Below are positions 22,183-33,869 of a stretch of 64,000 nt of DNA, in pieces. The notes beneath the pieces are model-generated. The model did not search any database. It saw only the letters and a program-made list of their open reading frames with translations, and was not told where the DNA came from. The stretch comes from Sesamum alatum (taxonomy: Eukaryota; Streptophyta; Magnoliopsida; Lamiales; Pedaliaceae). Position 1 is the stretch's first letter; every line of letters begins with the position of its first letter. Both the position numbers and the translations under genes were made by a program. The DNA lies in the NCBI GenBank assembly GCA_034509735.1, contig JACGWO010000006.1, positions 34,527,141-34,591,140 on the forward strand, read 5' to 3'.

Positions 22183-25100
22183 TTACTTTGGTATTTCCGA
22201 GGCAGCATGGGGTTCAACAAATTCCCATTCAGGCCTGGGAGCATCAGAGGATGAAATTCCATATTGCAAAATCGCCTTGAGCCTTCTAACCTTGTTTAAA
22301 TAGTCTTCCAAGTCCAAAATTGCTGCTTCAAATGTGTCGGAACACATGGAACGGAGAGTTGGCTGTCCATTGGCTCTGAGCTTCTTCAGGGGAGGACTGG
22401 AATTGAGGTCCTTCTCAGCAACTTCAGCCGCATGTTCGCCAGAAGTCCGCCCAGGATCACTATCTGCTAAACTTGTTGCCCTTGTGCGAGTATCCACACA
22501 TCCCAGGCTCACACCTTTTTCTTGTGTATCCTTCACTTGCTCAGAGACTCCTGTTTCAGAAGACAGTTTCTGCATCTCTGTTGTTCCTGTGTTCTTCACT
22601 TCATCTGAAACGGATATCGAGTTGGAGGAAACTGGAGAAGACAATCCAACCGATGATTCAGCTCTCCCATGACCAGTCTCAGTTTCTTGACCTTCGTTAT
22701 GGGTATCCATGCCAAGAACTGCAATACTCTAATATCAGCACTATTTATTGATCAAAGGGGAAAAACACACTGAAAATAGTCTTAACAACAAAAAGTTATT
22801 TTAAAAGTTATTTTATCATTGAATTAAGAAAAATTTTGGTATAGTAGAAATTAGGATTATATCTGCTCTGCTTTCTGCCAGAATCAACCTACACTGGAGT
22901 AGACAAATCTGGATTTGTTCCAAAAACCATTTACCAAAGTCGGATCAGATTAATCACACTTAACCCAGAACAAAGATTTATAACATACCATCTAAGTTTG
23001 TCTTTAAAGCCAAAGGTCCCTGAATTCCAGCTAGGGGTGTTCTGTTCTTATGCCTCAAATTCACCAAAATAATAAAGCCAAAGCTCAAGTTCCAGAAACT
23101 AGAAACTATAAGAATCTCCCTGACAATAGAAATGATCATCACACAACAGCTGAATTTTAGAGGATGACTTTTCATTCTGCAGGCATAGGTTTATTTCATA
23201 AAATGATCTGGTACCAGAAGGAACAGCATACTGTAATACCAGATGGAAGGCAGAATCTAAGGTCACAGCTATGCAGAACACTTTGCACTCATGCCTTCAT
23301 TTGACAGTCTAATCAGATTTGATGAGACCAACAAATTCACTTAAACTAATTTCCAGATTGTAGTTGATCATACCACCTTGATTTATAGGTTTAATAAGCC
23401 GAGCGCAGGCGCGACCAGCGTCACCTTCCTGCAACATATCATAATACAGCAAATAAATATTCCATATACGAAAACGGCATCAACAAAATCAAAATCAGAC
23501 ATCAGGTCACACATGCATGTAGCTTAACAGACTCAAATAATCTCGAAGTGTTTTGGATCAAATAGGAAGGAAAGAATTGATTTTCTGTAGAGGTACTAGT
23601 AACCTGATCTTATCCTCCTGTTGAGACAGGCCAACCCTTTTCCTTAGTTTGGCGCTGTGTTGGATCAGAATGGGCTTTAGATGAAATTACCATGCATAAC
23701 TGATCCCAGTACTCAATTATGGATAGATCACACAAGAAACGCAATGCAGTATATGGACCAACACATCACATACTGCAAATTTTACATAATTTGATATTTA
23801 TGTGTATTCCATAATAGAAGAGTCAGGATAGAAAATTCTCTATCGTGGGAAAGAAATAGACATTTTTAGCAATATGCAAATTAGAGAAGGATAGCAGACC
23901 TGATTAGGCACTGTCCAACCACATTGCGGAGACCAATCTAAAGATGGGCGTATATCCTTGAGATGAACTTCATAAGATAAACCTTCACCAAGAGGTGGTG
24001 GGTTCAGCTCAATCTAAAGCAACAATCACCCCACAAATACATGCGTTAATTATTACGTGCCCAATTATAGCATAGGCACACCAGAGTTGCAAATCCTAAT
24101 AAAACCTATCAACAAAATATTACTATTTTCTTAGCTTCAAATGCTCTCATACATGGACAAAAATGCAAACAAACTTAAACTTAAAGACTTGTATCACGTA
24201 ATATGTGCTGCACCTATCCAAAGTTAAGGGAGTTAGAGCTCGTGCCAAACTTTGTTAAATGAGGATTGATTTCAATCAATAAGTACTACAACTAGCAGTA
24301 AATTTTCTCAACAGAAAAGAAGGTAGTATGATGTAATAATTCCCAGCCTCTCTTGATAAGTGATGCATCTCTATCCCATTCGCTTTTTCATAATAAAAAC
24401 AGAAAATGTCATGTCTTTAGATATAATATAGCTACATAAAATTTCTATAATGATCACTGAGTTTCAGTCGTGGTATCAAATTTAAAAGAATCGCAAAGGT
24501 GTACAAAAACAGAAAACTTTTATGGAATAATGCACAAATTTGCCATGCATGTCAGAATATATGTCAAAGAGCAAAGGCACCTTCCAACATGAATGCATTA
24601 TGCCAGTTGGGCTTTAGTTCGGTGGTGAGCAGCGTGTGGCAATTCTTCATCTGACATTGGTTAATAACGTAACCTCTAGAAATGCAAATTTTAGTAAAGT
24701 TACCAAATAGTTTAAACTAAATTTAAGTATTGGACATCAACAGCTGACAGGGAGTATCTATAATCTTTAACCATCCAGTTGGAGTTTTCATGTTCCTCCT
24801 TTTCCTCTTTCCTTCTTTCAGGAGGTGATTTGGGAGTAGATATGGACTCAAGTTTTACAATTAGCCACCTATAGTTATTACCTTGGCCTTGTCATCACCT
24901 AATAACTGTGTTATTCTGCCAGACCAATAACAACCAGTAGTCCACCAGTCCACCAGATCCCCCACCTTCCAGGAATCATCAACAATTACTGCCACTTCTG
25001 AAATCTCACTGACTTGAGGCATTTGCTTTTCGTTATAAATAGGTGGGTAGCGTGGCCTTAGCATCAGTTCTCTATGTTTCTCTTTTCCCTTCCCCACATG

Positions 25101-26600
25101 ATAAGGTTGCCGTTGCTGATATAGCTTAGTCCATTTCAATTCTGCAGAAAGCAACAAATGGAAATTGAAAGAAGTGTTTTTTCTACACCTCTAAATGAAT
25201 CACATCTTTGAATCTAGAACATTGCAGCTCCTCTATTACCAGAATATCTGTTATCAGTTGTTTCTACAGCCAAGTTCCCAATTATGATAATTTTTTATCA
25301 TCTCCACCTCTGGATTTGTTGAGTAAGGCCAATAAAAGATATGAAAAGTGATGGAGAGGTCCAATGTATTTATATCTAGCTTTCGTCCATTGACATAATC
25401 CAACACCCAGCAACTACAAGTAAAATACAATAAACTTAATCTCCATCCACTCTGTATTTCATTGAAATGGCTATTGTAGAGCTAATAAGAGGTAGAGTAA
25501 ATTCTGTATTGCATCTCACTGTTTTTAATCGCAAATGGTACTTCAGGTTGAAATCTTAATAAATTTTGAAAAGAAGAACAAATATTGTAGTGTATAATTA
25601 ACTCTCAACATAACCCGGTCACCTGACAAGCCATCAGTAACTACATCTACTAACCAACTAACGTAAAACAATTAGGAACAATAACTTACAACAGCATATC
25701 ACAAATCTGAAACCAAAGACAAAGTATATCAACTAAAGCAAACTGCAAGACTTACTTTCATCGGGGAAGTCGTAATATTCTAGGACATGTCCAACCTGCC
25801 CTTTTCTCTTGGTAATATCTCTAATCTGATTGACAAAAATGGATATATATGTAAGAACTGAAAATACTGTTATGCAGCTTTGCAGATAGAGCACACAGCT
25901 CAGACAAAGCACTTATAATTCTAGGCAGGTAACTGGTTTTATACAGGAAAGGAAAGATAAAAATAAGATGCACATAGAGGAATTTCAAATCAAAAGTAAC
26001 CAGATTTTTCTTTTTTATCTCAGAATGGTGGAATTCATTTCCCAGACAATATTTCCACAACATTGTATGTAACAATTAACATCATACTGCTAAAAAACTT
26101 TCACCAGTCATGCTAAATAATTAATAAATGCAAAACTTCTGCAACTATTACTTGGAGTTGATGACGACCTCATATTACAGCCCGGTCTCCCATCTATGAA
26201 AACACACAATAATTAATCAGGGTTGTTTGTGATTAATGTGTAACTACACCCCACGGGTAAAATTTCTGAATTCCCACAAGATATTGCACTTCATCAACAG
26301 AAAGACAAAACAAGGTTCAAAACAATAAGAATGCAGTCCTACCAACGCAAACCTTTAACCATTGAGCGACAGATCTTAGCTAATTAGTATTTTCCTCCCT
26401 GTTTGCATTCCATGTTGAACTAGACAACCTTAGCAGAACATCGCCAAGGGACAAACGAATATAACATATTCCCAAAACAATATGGAACTCACACTCTACT
26501 TTACCTTGCATCGAAACCACGCACCGCGATAACCACTCTGGAAAGACCTTGCTTCAGCCAGTTCTCCAACTTTTAAGTGCAGCTTAATTTCATCCTCCAT
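22183..26600 (-). CDS. Agenet/Tudor-like domain protein
   Basis: Six exons on the minus strand (26505-26600, 25756-25825, 24882-25141, 23900-24013, 23377-23428, 22183-22718) with GT-AG borders join in frame to 375 residues. The N-terminal part carries two Agenet (plant Tudor-like) units: one opening at residues 9-32 (VGELAEARSFQSGYRGAWFR) and continuing through GHVLEYYDFPDE, and a second around 120-180 (WKVGDLVDWWTTGCYWSGRI). An Agenet-type segment ending in GDAGRACARLIKP follows. Residues 200-310 are Ser/Thr/Glu-rich and disordered. A helical C-terminal segment near 320-350 (FEAAILDLEDYLNKVRRLK) resembles the end of DUF724-type Agenet proteins. Family knowledge: Agenet domains read methylated histones or bind RNA; plant members act in the nucleus. 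The specific partner is unknown. Confidence 0.88.
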
Positions 26601-27049
26601 CACAAATTAAGCCAAAAATCTGTATCCCTGTGGCTACATACAACCAAAACCACATCTCAATCTCGAACATTTGCACCATGAATTACTTCTACTGCTACAC
26701 ACACACACAGAAAGAGAGAGAGAGAGAACAGAGCAGAGCAGAGCGAGATATGATTGCGAAAATTTTCTATTCTGTCGTTTCAAAAGCTGAAAATCCTTAT
26801 TTTGTTGAATAATTCTTAATACAACTTCATTCCCTTTTTCCGTTCTTCCAATAAATAATAGAAAACTGAGATAACAAACCTAAATTCGCTTCTAAATGGA
26901 AGTACGCCAGTGGGCGTCACATCGGCTACTCTGCTCCGCCGGATTGGGGGAAGAACTGCAAACACTTTTCTTTGCTATGGATTTGAACAGACGGAAAACA
27001 AAGATGAACAAAAAGGAGAAGAAGATGACATTTATGTTTGTTTGGTAAC
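26601..27049. other. 5' region of the Agenet gene
   Basis: Leader and promoter on the minus strand. It includes an AC run (26697-26709) joined to an AGAG run (about 26710-26728). No clear TATA box. No other gene. Confidence 0.5.
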
Positions 27050-27180
27050 GGGGTGGCAACGAGCCGAGCTCGATTTTGAGTAGGATTGCTCGAGCTCGAG
27101 CTCAACGAGCTCATACAGGTCGAGCTCGAGCTTGAGCTCGTTAGCTCGAGTTCGCTAATCATTAAGACCCAAACCAGGGT

Positions 27181-27420
27181 GAGAATTTTGAGCCCTTTTC
27201 AGCCCATTTTCAGTCACAATTTTCAGCCATTTTCAGGCAAGAACAAGAAATGGAGTCGAACTTTAATAAGAGCATTTTCTATTAACAAGAAATCAGTCAC
27301 CATTTTCAGCCATATTCAGCCACCATTTTCAGCCATTTACAATTGCCATTTTCAGTCACCATTTTCAGCCCTTTTCAGCCCATTTTCAGTCACAATTTTC
27401 AGCCATTTTCAGCCATCCAC
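27181..27420. repeat. Short-period 'attttcagcc' repeat
   Basis: Many near copies of (c)attttcagcc/attttcagtc in about 240 bases, with one interruption around 27240-27295. It gives an artefactual Phe/Ser-rich frame. It lies just inside the left end of the hAT-like element. Confidence 0.8.
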
Positions 27421-27817
27421 CAAATCGAGCAAGTAGATGTTGTTTATGGGAGATGTACCTGGAGAAAGTTGAGGACGGCGGTTGGAGACGCCGGTGATAT
27501 TGTCGGAGAAGGTGAGGCGAGACCGCGAGGGTTTCGTACTTTCGTGAGATGTTGAGAATTGAGGAGGTGAGAAAAACTGGTACAGAATTAGAGAATAAAG
27601 ATAGCCTGATACAGAATTAGAGAATAAAGATAGTAAGTAATCAATTCATTTATTTATTTAATAAATTTAATAAATATTTATTTATTTGTTAGTAAATATA
27701 TAAATAACTAATGCATGTTTTTTAATTATTGGTATATTTTTTTAATTATTGATATTTTTTTTAATAAAATTATATTATTATAAATTATAATAGTATATAA
27801 TATGTATATATATATAT

Positions 27818-27957
27818 CAGTTAATTATTAAGACTTGTCAATTTAAAAAATATAAGAGATTACAAATAAATATTAAAATATAACATAGAATTTATATGTG
27901 TCATATTAAAAAAAATATTAAAACTTACTAAATTATTGATTAAGCTTGTTGGTTTCC

Positions 27958-28006
<49 letters not shown>

Positions 28007-28521
28007 CATCATCATCATCATCTTTAAATTAATTCATGGGAATCACTAAGTTTTGACATAAATTTATAAGTAAACTTTGTAGATTGTATAATGTATACTA
28101 TGTATTTTGATATAAATATAAAACTCACAAATAGATATAAAAAATCATAAGTTAATTATTAGGACTTGTCAATTTAAAAAATTATAAGAGGTTATAAATA
28201 AATATTAAAATATAAGATAGAATTTATTATTATTATTATGATTATTATTATTATCATCGTTGTTGTTGTTGTTGTTGTTATTATTATTATCTTTAGGTTA
28301 ATTCATTGGAATCACTAAGTTTGGACATAAATTTATAAGTAAATTTATGAATTGTATAATGTATATTATGTATTTTGATATAAATATAAAACTCACAAAT
28401 AGATATAAAAAACCATAAGATAATTATTAGGACTTGTCAATTCAACAATTTATAAAAGGTTATAAATAGATATTAAAATATAAGATAGAATTTATTATTA
28501 TTATCATCGTTGTTGTTGTTG

Positions 28522-28573
<52 letters not shown>

Positions 28574-28830
28574 GATCTTTAGGTTAATTAATGGGAATCA
28601 CTAAGTTTTGACATAAATTTATAAGTAAAACTTATAAATTGTATAATGTATATTATATATTTTTATATAAATACTCAAAATAGATAAAAAAAAAATCATA
28701 AATTAATTGTTAGAACTTGTCAATTTAAAAAGTATAAGAGTTTATAAATAGATATTAAAATATAATATAAAATTTATATGATCGTATTAAATAATTATTT
28801 TTAAAAAAATATTAAAATTTACTAAATTGT
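27818..28830. repeat. Tandem array of ~270-330-bp units with ATT microsatellites
   Basis: The words 'attaggacttgtcaatt' and 'gatattaaaatataagatag' recur at starts near 27818, 28152, 28420 and 28700. Units are separated by ATT/TTA runs (27956-28010, 28228-28290, 28493-28573), some ending in TTG or ATC runs. Each unit thus carries its own microsatellite. No coding capacity. Confidence 0.75.
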
Positions 28831-29141
28831 TGATTAAGTTTATTTTTATATAAGCTATAAAAGTTAAATGTATAAATAAAGTACCATAGTTTATTGTTAT
28901 CTAAAATAAAATGTATGATATTGATTAATAATTACAATATATGGTCAATTTTGAGTATGAAATTGATAAAGTATTGAATATGAAATTAAACATATAAAAG
29001 TTCTAAAAATAAAATATATATATTTATATAAAATTTTAAAAAAAGAAAAGCTCGCGAGCTTAACGAATAGAGTGTATTGAGCTCGAGCTCGAGCTCGACT
29101 GGAGCTCAAACTCGAGCAAGCTCGACTCGTCTGCCAGCCCT

Positions 29142-32100
29142 ACTTTGGTTTGTTGCAAAATTTTGTATGTCTCAATTATAAGATTTAAATAAACAAATTA
29201 GAATGATGATGGAAAATGAAATTGTGTTTGAGATTATTATATATATATATATATAATTATTCTACACATATTTACCGATTTTTTCGGTTATATTTGATAT
29301 TCTAACAATATGAATTACAATTATTTCCACATGGTTACATATGTATTAGTTGAAATAAAGTTTATTATTTTTTGGAAAAAAATAGTGCAAATTATAGAGT
29401 AAAAATAGGGAAAAAATGCAAAATATCCCCAATGATTTAGTGAAGTTGCCAAAAAGCCTTTGTTAAATAAATAGGCTAAACGATAACACTATGTTTTGAT
29501 ATATATATATATATATATATATAATTCAGTAATTTTTAATAAATATTGTGTTACACGTGCATTGTTCAAGCTTTTGTTAAATAAATAGGCTAACCAATAA
29601 ACACTAATTTTTTTATATAGTCACTGTAGCACGTTGTCCCTGTGTGGATATAATAAATAATATGTGATATTTTAAAATATATTATAACTCATTTCAAAAA
29701 AAAAAAGGAAGATAGAAAGAAAATAAACTAACTTAGGGGTATTATTGGTATAACAAAAAAATGGTGTCGCGGTGTAAGTAACCGTCTTTTGTGAGTGAAA
29801 AATGTATTTTCTTTATATATTAGTATAAATATATAAGGGTTAAATACATTTTACGCCCTAAAATATGTCACCCTCATCAATTACATCCTAAACTTCATAA
29901 ACCTTCAATTACCCCCCCCTATCTTTATGATAATCCTTTAAATTAAATGCAACTGAACAAAAATACCCTTTACTATCTAATAATATTATATATTCACTCT
30001 AATACCCTTTATAGTAAAATAAATCAAGCAATTTGACTTTATACACTTATGATGTTAATAAATTAATATTTGATCGTCACATGTTGATAAGATCCATATT
30101 AATAATTTTGGATTTAAAAAAAATTATAAACTTGTGTTGTGCATTACACTAGATGTAATCTTAAAGATAAAAATATTATAAGTGTCGTCGAGCTTATTGT
30201 TTTGGCGCCCAAATGTCAAGTGAAGTAATATGGGGGTTAATGAGTTTTTTTTTTTTTTTTTTTTCAAGAAGTAACTCCATTTCACCCTTTAATATAATCC
30301 TATGTACAACACGTTAGGCCTATCAATTGGTGGGCAATTCCAAGAGGTAAATTTAAATAAATAATATAAAAAATATATATATAGCAATTAGGGTGCATCT
30401 GAACCTTTTAAAAATTTAGGCGAAACCGGTATGTCAGATACCAGTTTCATATTATAAATTTTTTAAGAAAAAATAAGCACAGTCTGTGTAATATATGAAG
30501 CCGGTATATGAAATACCAGCTTCATTAATTATGGAGAACCACACGGTTTCCCATATAAGGGTGGGCAAGAACCGACGGTTCTTGCACACCCAAAAGGTTT
30601 TTAATTATTTAATAATTTTTTATTTATTATTATTAGTATTGTATTTAATAAATATAATGTAGTATATAGTTAAAATATTTTTAATTTGTAGTATTTTTGT
30701 GATTTTTTATTTTAATTTTATAATTATTAATATATCAGTGGTTTTTAATATAAAAAAATTATTAATTAATAATTTTATTATTAACTATTAATAAATGTAA
30801 TAAATGTATAAGGAATTGACAATAATTATATTGTGTGGCTTTATTGAGGTAATAACATCAATTATTTTTTAAAATTAATTACACGGTTTTAATAGTACAA
30901 TCATATTTCGGACAACTATATTAAAAAAATATGGTCGCTACTTCGAGTAAAATCAAGCAGTATGATTAGGGTGAATTATAATGATCTCTCATGAGATTTG
31001 ACATAATTATGAATATTCATTCTTTTTTAAAAAAATTACAAATACCCCCTGAGCTTTGTAATTTTTGACCAAATACCTGAAATTATCAATGTTGATAGTT
31101 CTTATCTGAACTCGTACCTAATATTTTTACATTAAATCCAGACTCGTAATATTGGCAAACAAAAATAATAAATAATGTTAGAGAAATAATAAAATGCATG
31201 AGAAGAAAAACTTACTACTAAGAAGTATTTATGGAAACTCATGATAAATAAAGGAGTTAAAAATAATGAATTAATTTAATTTTTTTAAATTAAATAACAA
31301 ATCAAAATTATGTGAGATATCAAAAGATTGTTAATATTATTAATTAGTTTGAAAATATTTTCATAACTATATTATTTACTATAGATTTAATAAATAAAAT
31401 TTATTTATACATAAAAGTTACAAAGAAATTTATTTTTCTGCATATAAATAAAAATTGATTTTTATTATATAAGCACTTGTATCTATATTATCTATACCAT
31501 CTATACTATTATATTAAGGGAGAGTACCTCTTTGGTCTCTCTCAAATTTGATCTGCGAATTTATTATTTAATTATTGATTTATTTAATATTTTAATATTT
31601 TATTATTATTTTTTTCTTTTGTCAACTTTTTATTTTTCTCTTACTTCTCAACTTCTCATTTTCTCTCTTATCAACTTCCACATTTCTTTTTTCTTTTTTC
31701 ACTCATTTTCTTTCATTAATTTCTTTTTTATATATATATATTTAATATTTTAGAATCTAATTAATTTTTTTTACAAAAATAAGTATTTTATTAAAAATTT
31801 AAATTAATTATGCAACACATTTGAGTGTGCTATATTTAGTAGTTTGAAATAAAAGTTTCAAGTCACTCTTTTTTCTGATTTTTAAAATTTTAAAAATAAT
31901 ATATCATCTATTTCCCTTCACATTTTTGGTTTTTTTCTCCCTCCCCACCCTTTTTGTCGGCCAGCGGCCGACATCACCCAACCTTCGTTAGGCAAACTGC
32001 CTTCGTCCCTAGTAATTTTTAATATATAGAGATAAAATGATCATTAATTAATATATCTTTTTTTAAAAGTGATTTTTTTAATTTAATTTTCGTGAATTTT

Positions 32101-32579
32101 TTTTTAATTTTTTTTACAAGCACACTTCACTTTTAAATTCTGCTATAATTTTCAAAATTTTCCTGACATGCAAATACTCCACACTTTATATTCCAAAATT
32201 CTTGTATAAGATCATTTTTACCTAGTTTTAGAATTTTTAGTTGATAACTACCATAATGTGGAACTACTTGATTTGGATACAGTTTAGGGCGATCGATCTA
32301 CCACATCTTACCTAGATTTAGAATTTTGTAGTTGATTATCATCATAATTATGGAACTGTCTAATTCGTATATAGTTCAAGGAGATTGATCAACCATCATC
32401 TCACTTAGGTTTAGAATTTTGTAGTTGATCAACATCATACCGCGAGACTACATGATTTGTGTACTATTCAAGGAGATTGGTCCATCATATCGCAAGTATA
32501 ACCATTTTGATTTAACCATATTTGAATTTGAATAAAAAAAAAATTATATATGTTACACAGATTTACATAAGTATTATTA
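29142..32579. other. Gene-poor AT-rich DNA
   Basis: No gene seen on either strand. Contents: (TA)n runs (29241-29256, 29498-29523); a left-half relic of the 'gggtaaattac' MITE (about 30969-31085); two similar palindromes (30422-30448, 30497-30523); a T-run at 30247-30264; and a T-rich segment at 31500-31760 that begins 'tctatactattatattaa', the complement of the end shared by the Helitron-like sequences at 3917 and 38668. The frame at 31532-31753 is T-rich translation, not a gene. Confidence 0.5.
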
Positions 32580-32866
32580 GGAAAAATTACCATTTTAGTC
32601 CTGTAACTTAAGGGATGGCAATTTCGGTCCTATACGAACTGATTTTTGCAATTTAATTCGGTAACTTTAAATTTTGGCAATTTTGGTCCTTTTTAACTGA
32701 AAAAACGCATGTGCGGAACACATTAACCTGAGAATTGGGGCTTTCCGGTGATATGAGACCAAAATTGTCAAATTTTAGAAGTTACATGACTAAATTGCAA
32801 AAATCAATTCGTACAAGACCAAAATTGCCACCTCCTAAGTTACAGGATGAAATTACAATTTTCCCC
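32580..32866. mobile_element. MITE, 'ttttagtcctgtaa' family
   Basis: The left end ggaaaaattaccattttagt pairs with the complement of the right end (ggaaaattgtaatttcatcc). Inner words 'gcaattt(c/t)ggtcc' and 'accaaaattg(c/t)ca' are inverted partners. A diverged copy in the same orientation is at 33579-33869. Confidence 0.65.
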
Positions 32867-32876
32867 CTAAAAGACA

Positions 32877-33577
32877 CGTTTTTTTTTTTTTTTTTGAAAA
32901 ATTCACTTTTTTTTACTCCTCATGAAGAAATAAATTAATAATAAAGTCTACAATTAATTGAAAATTAGAGTGTTGAAAATATATTTTTCAAGCTCTGTAA
33001 ATCAACATGCCCCTAGTTTGGCGAGAATTGTGTTGAATAAATAGACTATAAAAGTATTATTTTTACATTAAATCACCTATCTTTTACTCTTCTTAAAGCA
33101 AATAAATGAATAAAGTCCATACTTCAAAATATTAGATCCATAAAAATATAAATTTTCAAACATTGCAAATCAACATGTCCCCAATACGGGGTGTATTCAG
33201 AGAAGTTCTGAACAAATCCTCTACCAAAACTCATATGTTTTTGCTAAAAAAATCCACTGTTTTTTTTACTCATAAAGAATATAAATTAATAACGCCTTTA
33301 ATTGAAAAATTATAGCGTTAAAAATATATTTTTCAAGCTTCGCAAATTAACGTGTCCCCAGCAAGGGGTTTGGCAATGGTAGCACTGAACAAGTAAACTA
33401 TAAAAATATTAATTTTTTACTAAAAATTCACCTATTTTGTACCCCTTAGAGAAATTAAATTAATAAATTCTACAATTCAAAAAATTACAACCATAAAAAT
33501 ATAATTTTCAAACACTACATATCAACGTGCCCCTAGCATAAGGTGTTTCGAGAACAGTGCTTAACAAAATGGACTAA
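32877..33577. repeat. Four tandem units of about 175 bases
   Basis: The word 'ttttcaa(g/a)c...caacatgcccc' recurs at about 32983, 33153, 33330 and 33505 (steps of about 170-177 bases). Each unit starts with A-rich 'aaaattcacctatttttac' type text. The units differ clearly from one another, so the array is old. It lies between two copies of one MITE. Confidence 0.75.
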
Positions 33578-33578
33578 A

Positions 33579-33869
33579 AATTGCAATTTTCATCATGTAA
33601 CTTAAGGTTGGTAATTTCGATCCTGCACGAATTGGTTTTCGCAAATTAATCCTATAACTTTAAAAAAATGATAATTTTGGTCCCTTTTTGCTGGAAAAAC
33701 GCATGTACTGAGCACATGACTTTTAGAATTGGGTCTTTCCAGTCAAATGGGTCGATGAAAATTACTAAATTTTTAAAATTACAAGATTAAATTGTAAAAA
33801 TCAATTCGTATAGGATCAAAATATCACTCTCCCTAAGTTACATGACGAAAATTACAATTTTTTATATTA
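33579..33869. mobile_element. MITE, second copy of the 32580-32866 family
   Basis: Same order of words as at 32580-32866 ('tgtaacttaagg', 'aaaaacgcatgt', 'ggtctttcc', 'caattcgtata'), diverged by many substitutions. No coding capacity. Confidence 0.6.

Larger units (their letters stand above)
27050..29141. mobile_element. hAT-like element with GAGCTC-rich ends
   Basis: The left end GGGGTGGCAACGAGCCGAGC and the right end (complement AGGGCTGGCAGACGAGTCGA) form inverted termini, each followed by some 90 bases of repeated 'gagctcgagctcg'. Flanking 'tttggt' words on both sides (27041-27046, 29144-29149) may be the remains of an 8-bp target duplication. The interior holds tandem repeats and microsatellites and no transposase. 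Such ends are common in plant non-autonomous hAT-type elements, so this class is an inference. Confidence 0.6.

Noticed and set aside
27086..27436. Frame with repeated FSAIFS/FSPF residues
   Set aside because: Translation of the short 'attttcagcc' repeat and GAGCTC-rich element end, not a protein.
31532..31753. Phe/Tyr-rich 73-codon frame
   Set aside because: T-rich intergenic DNA; composition artefact.
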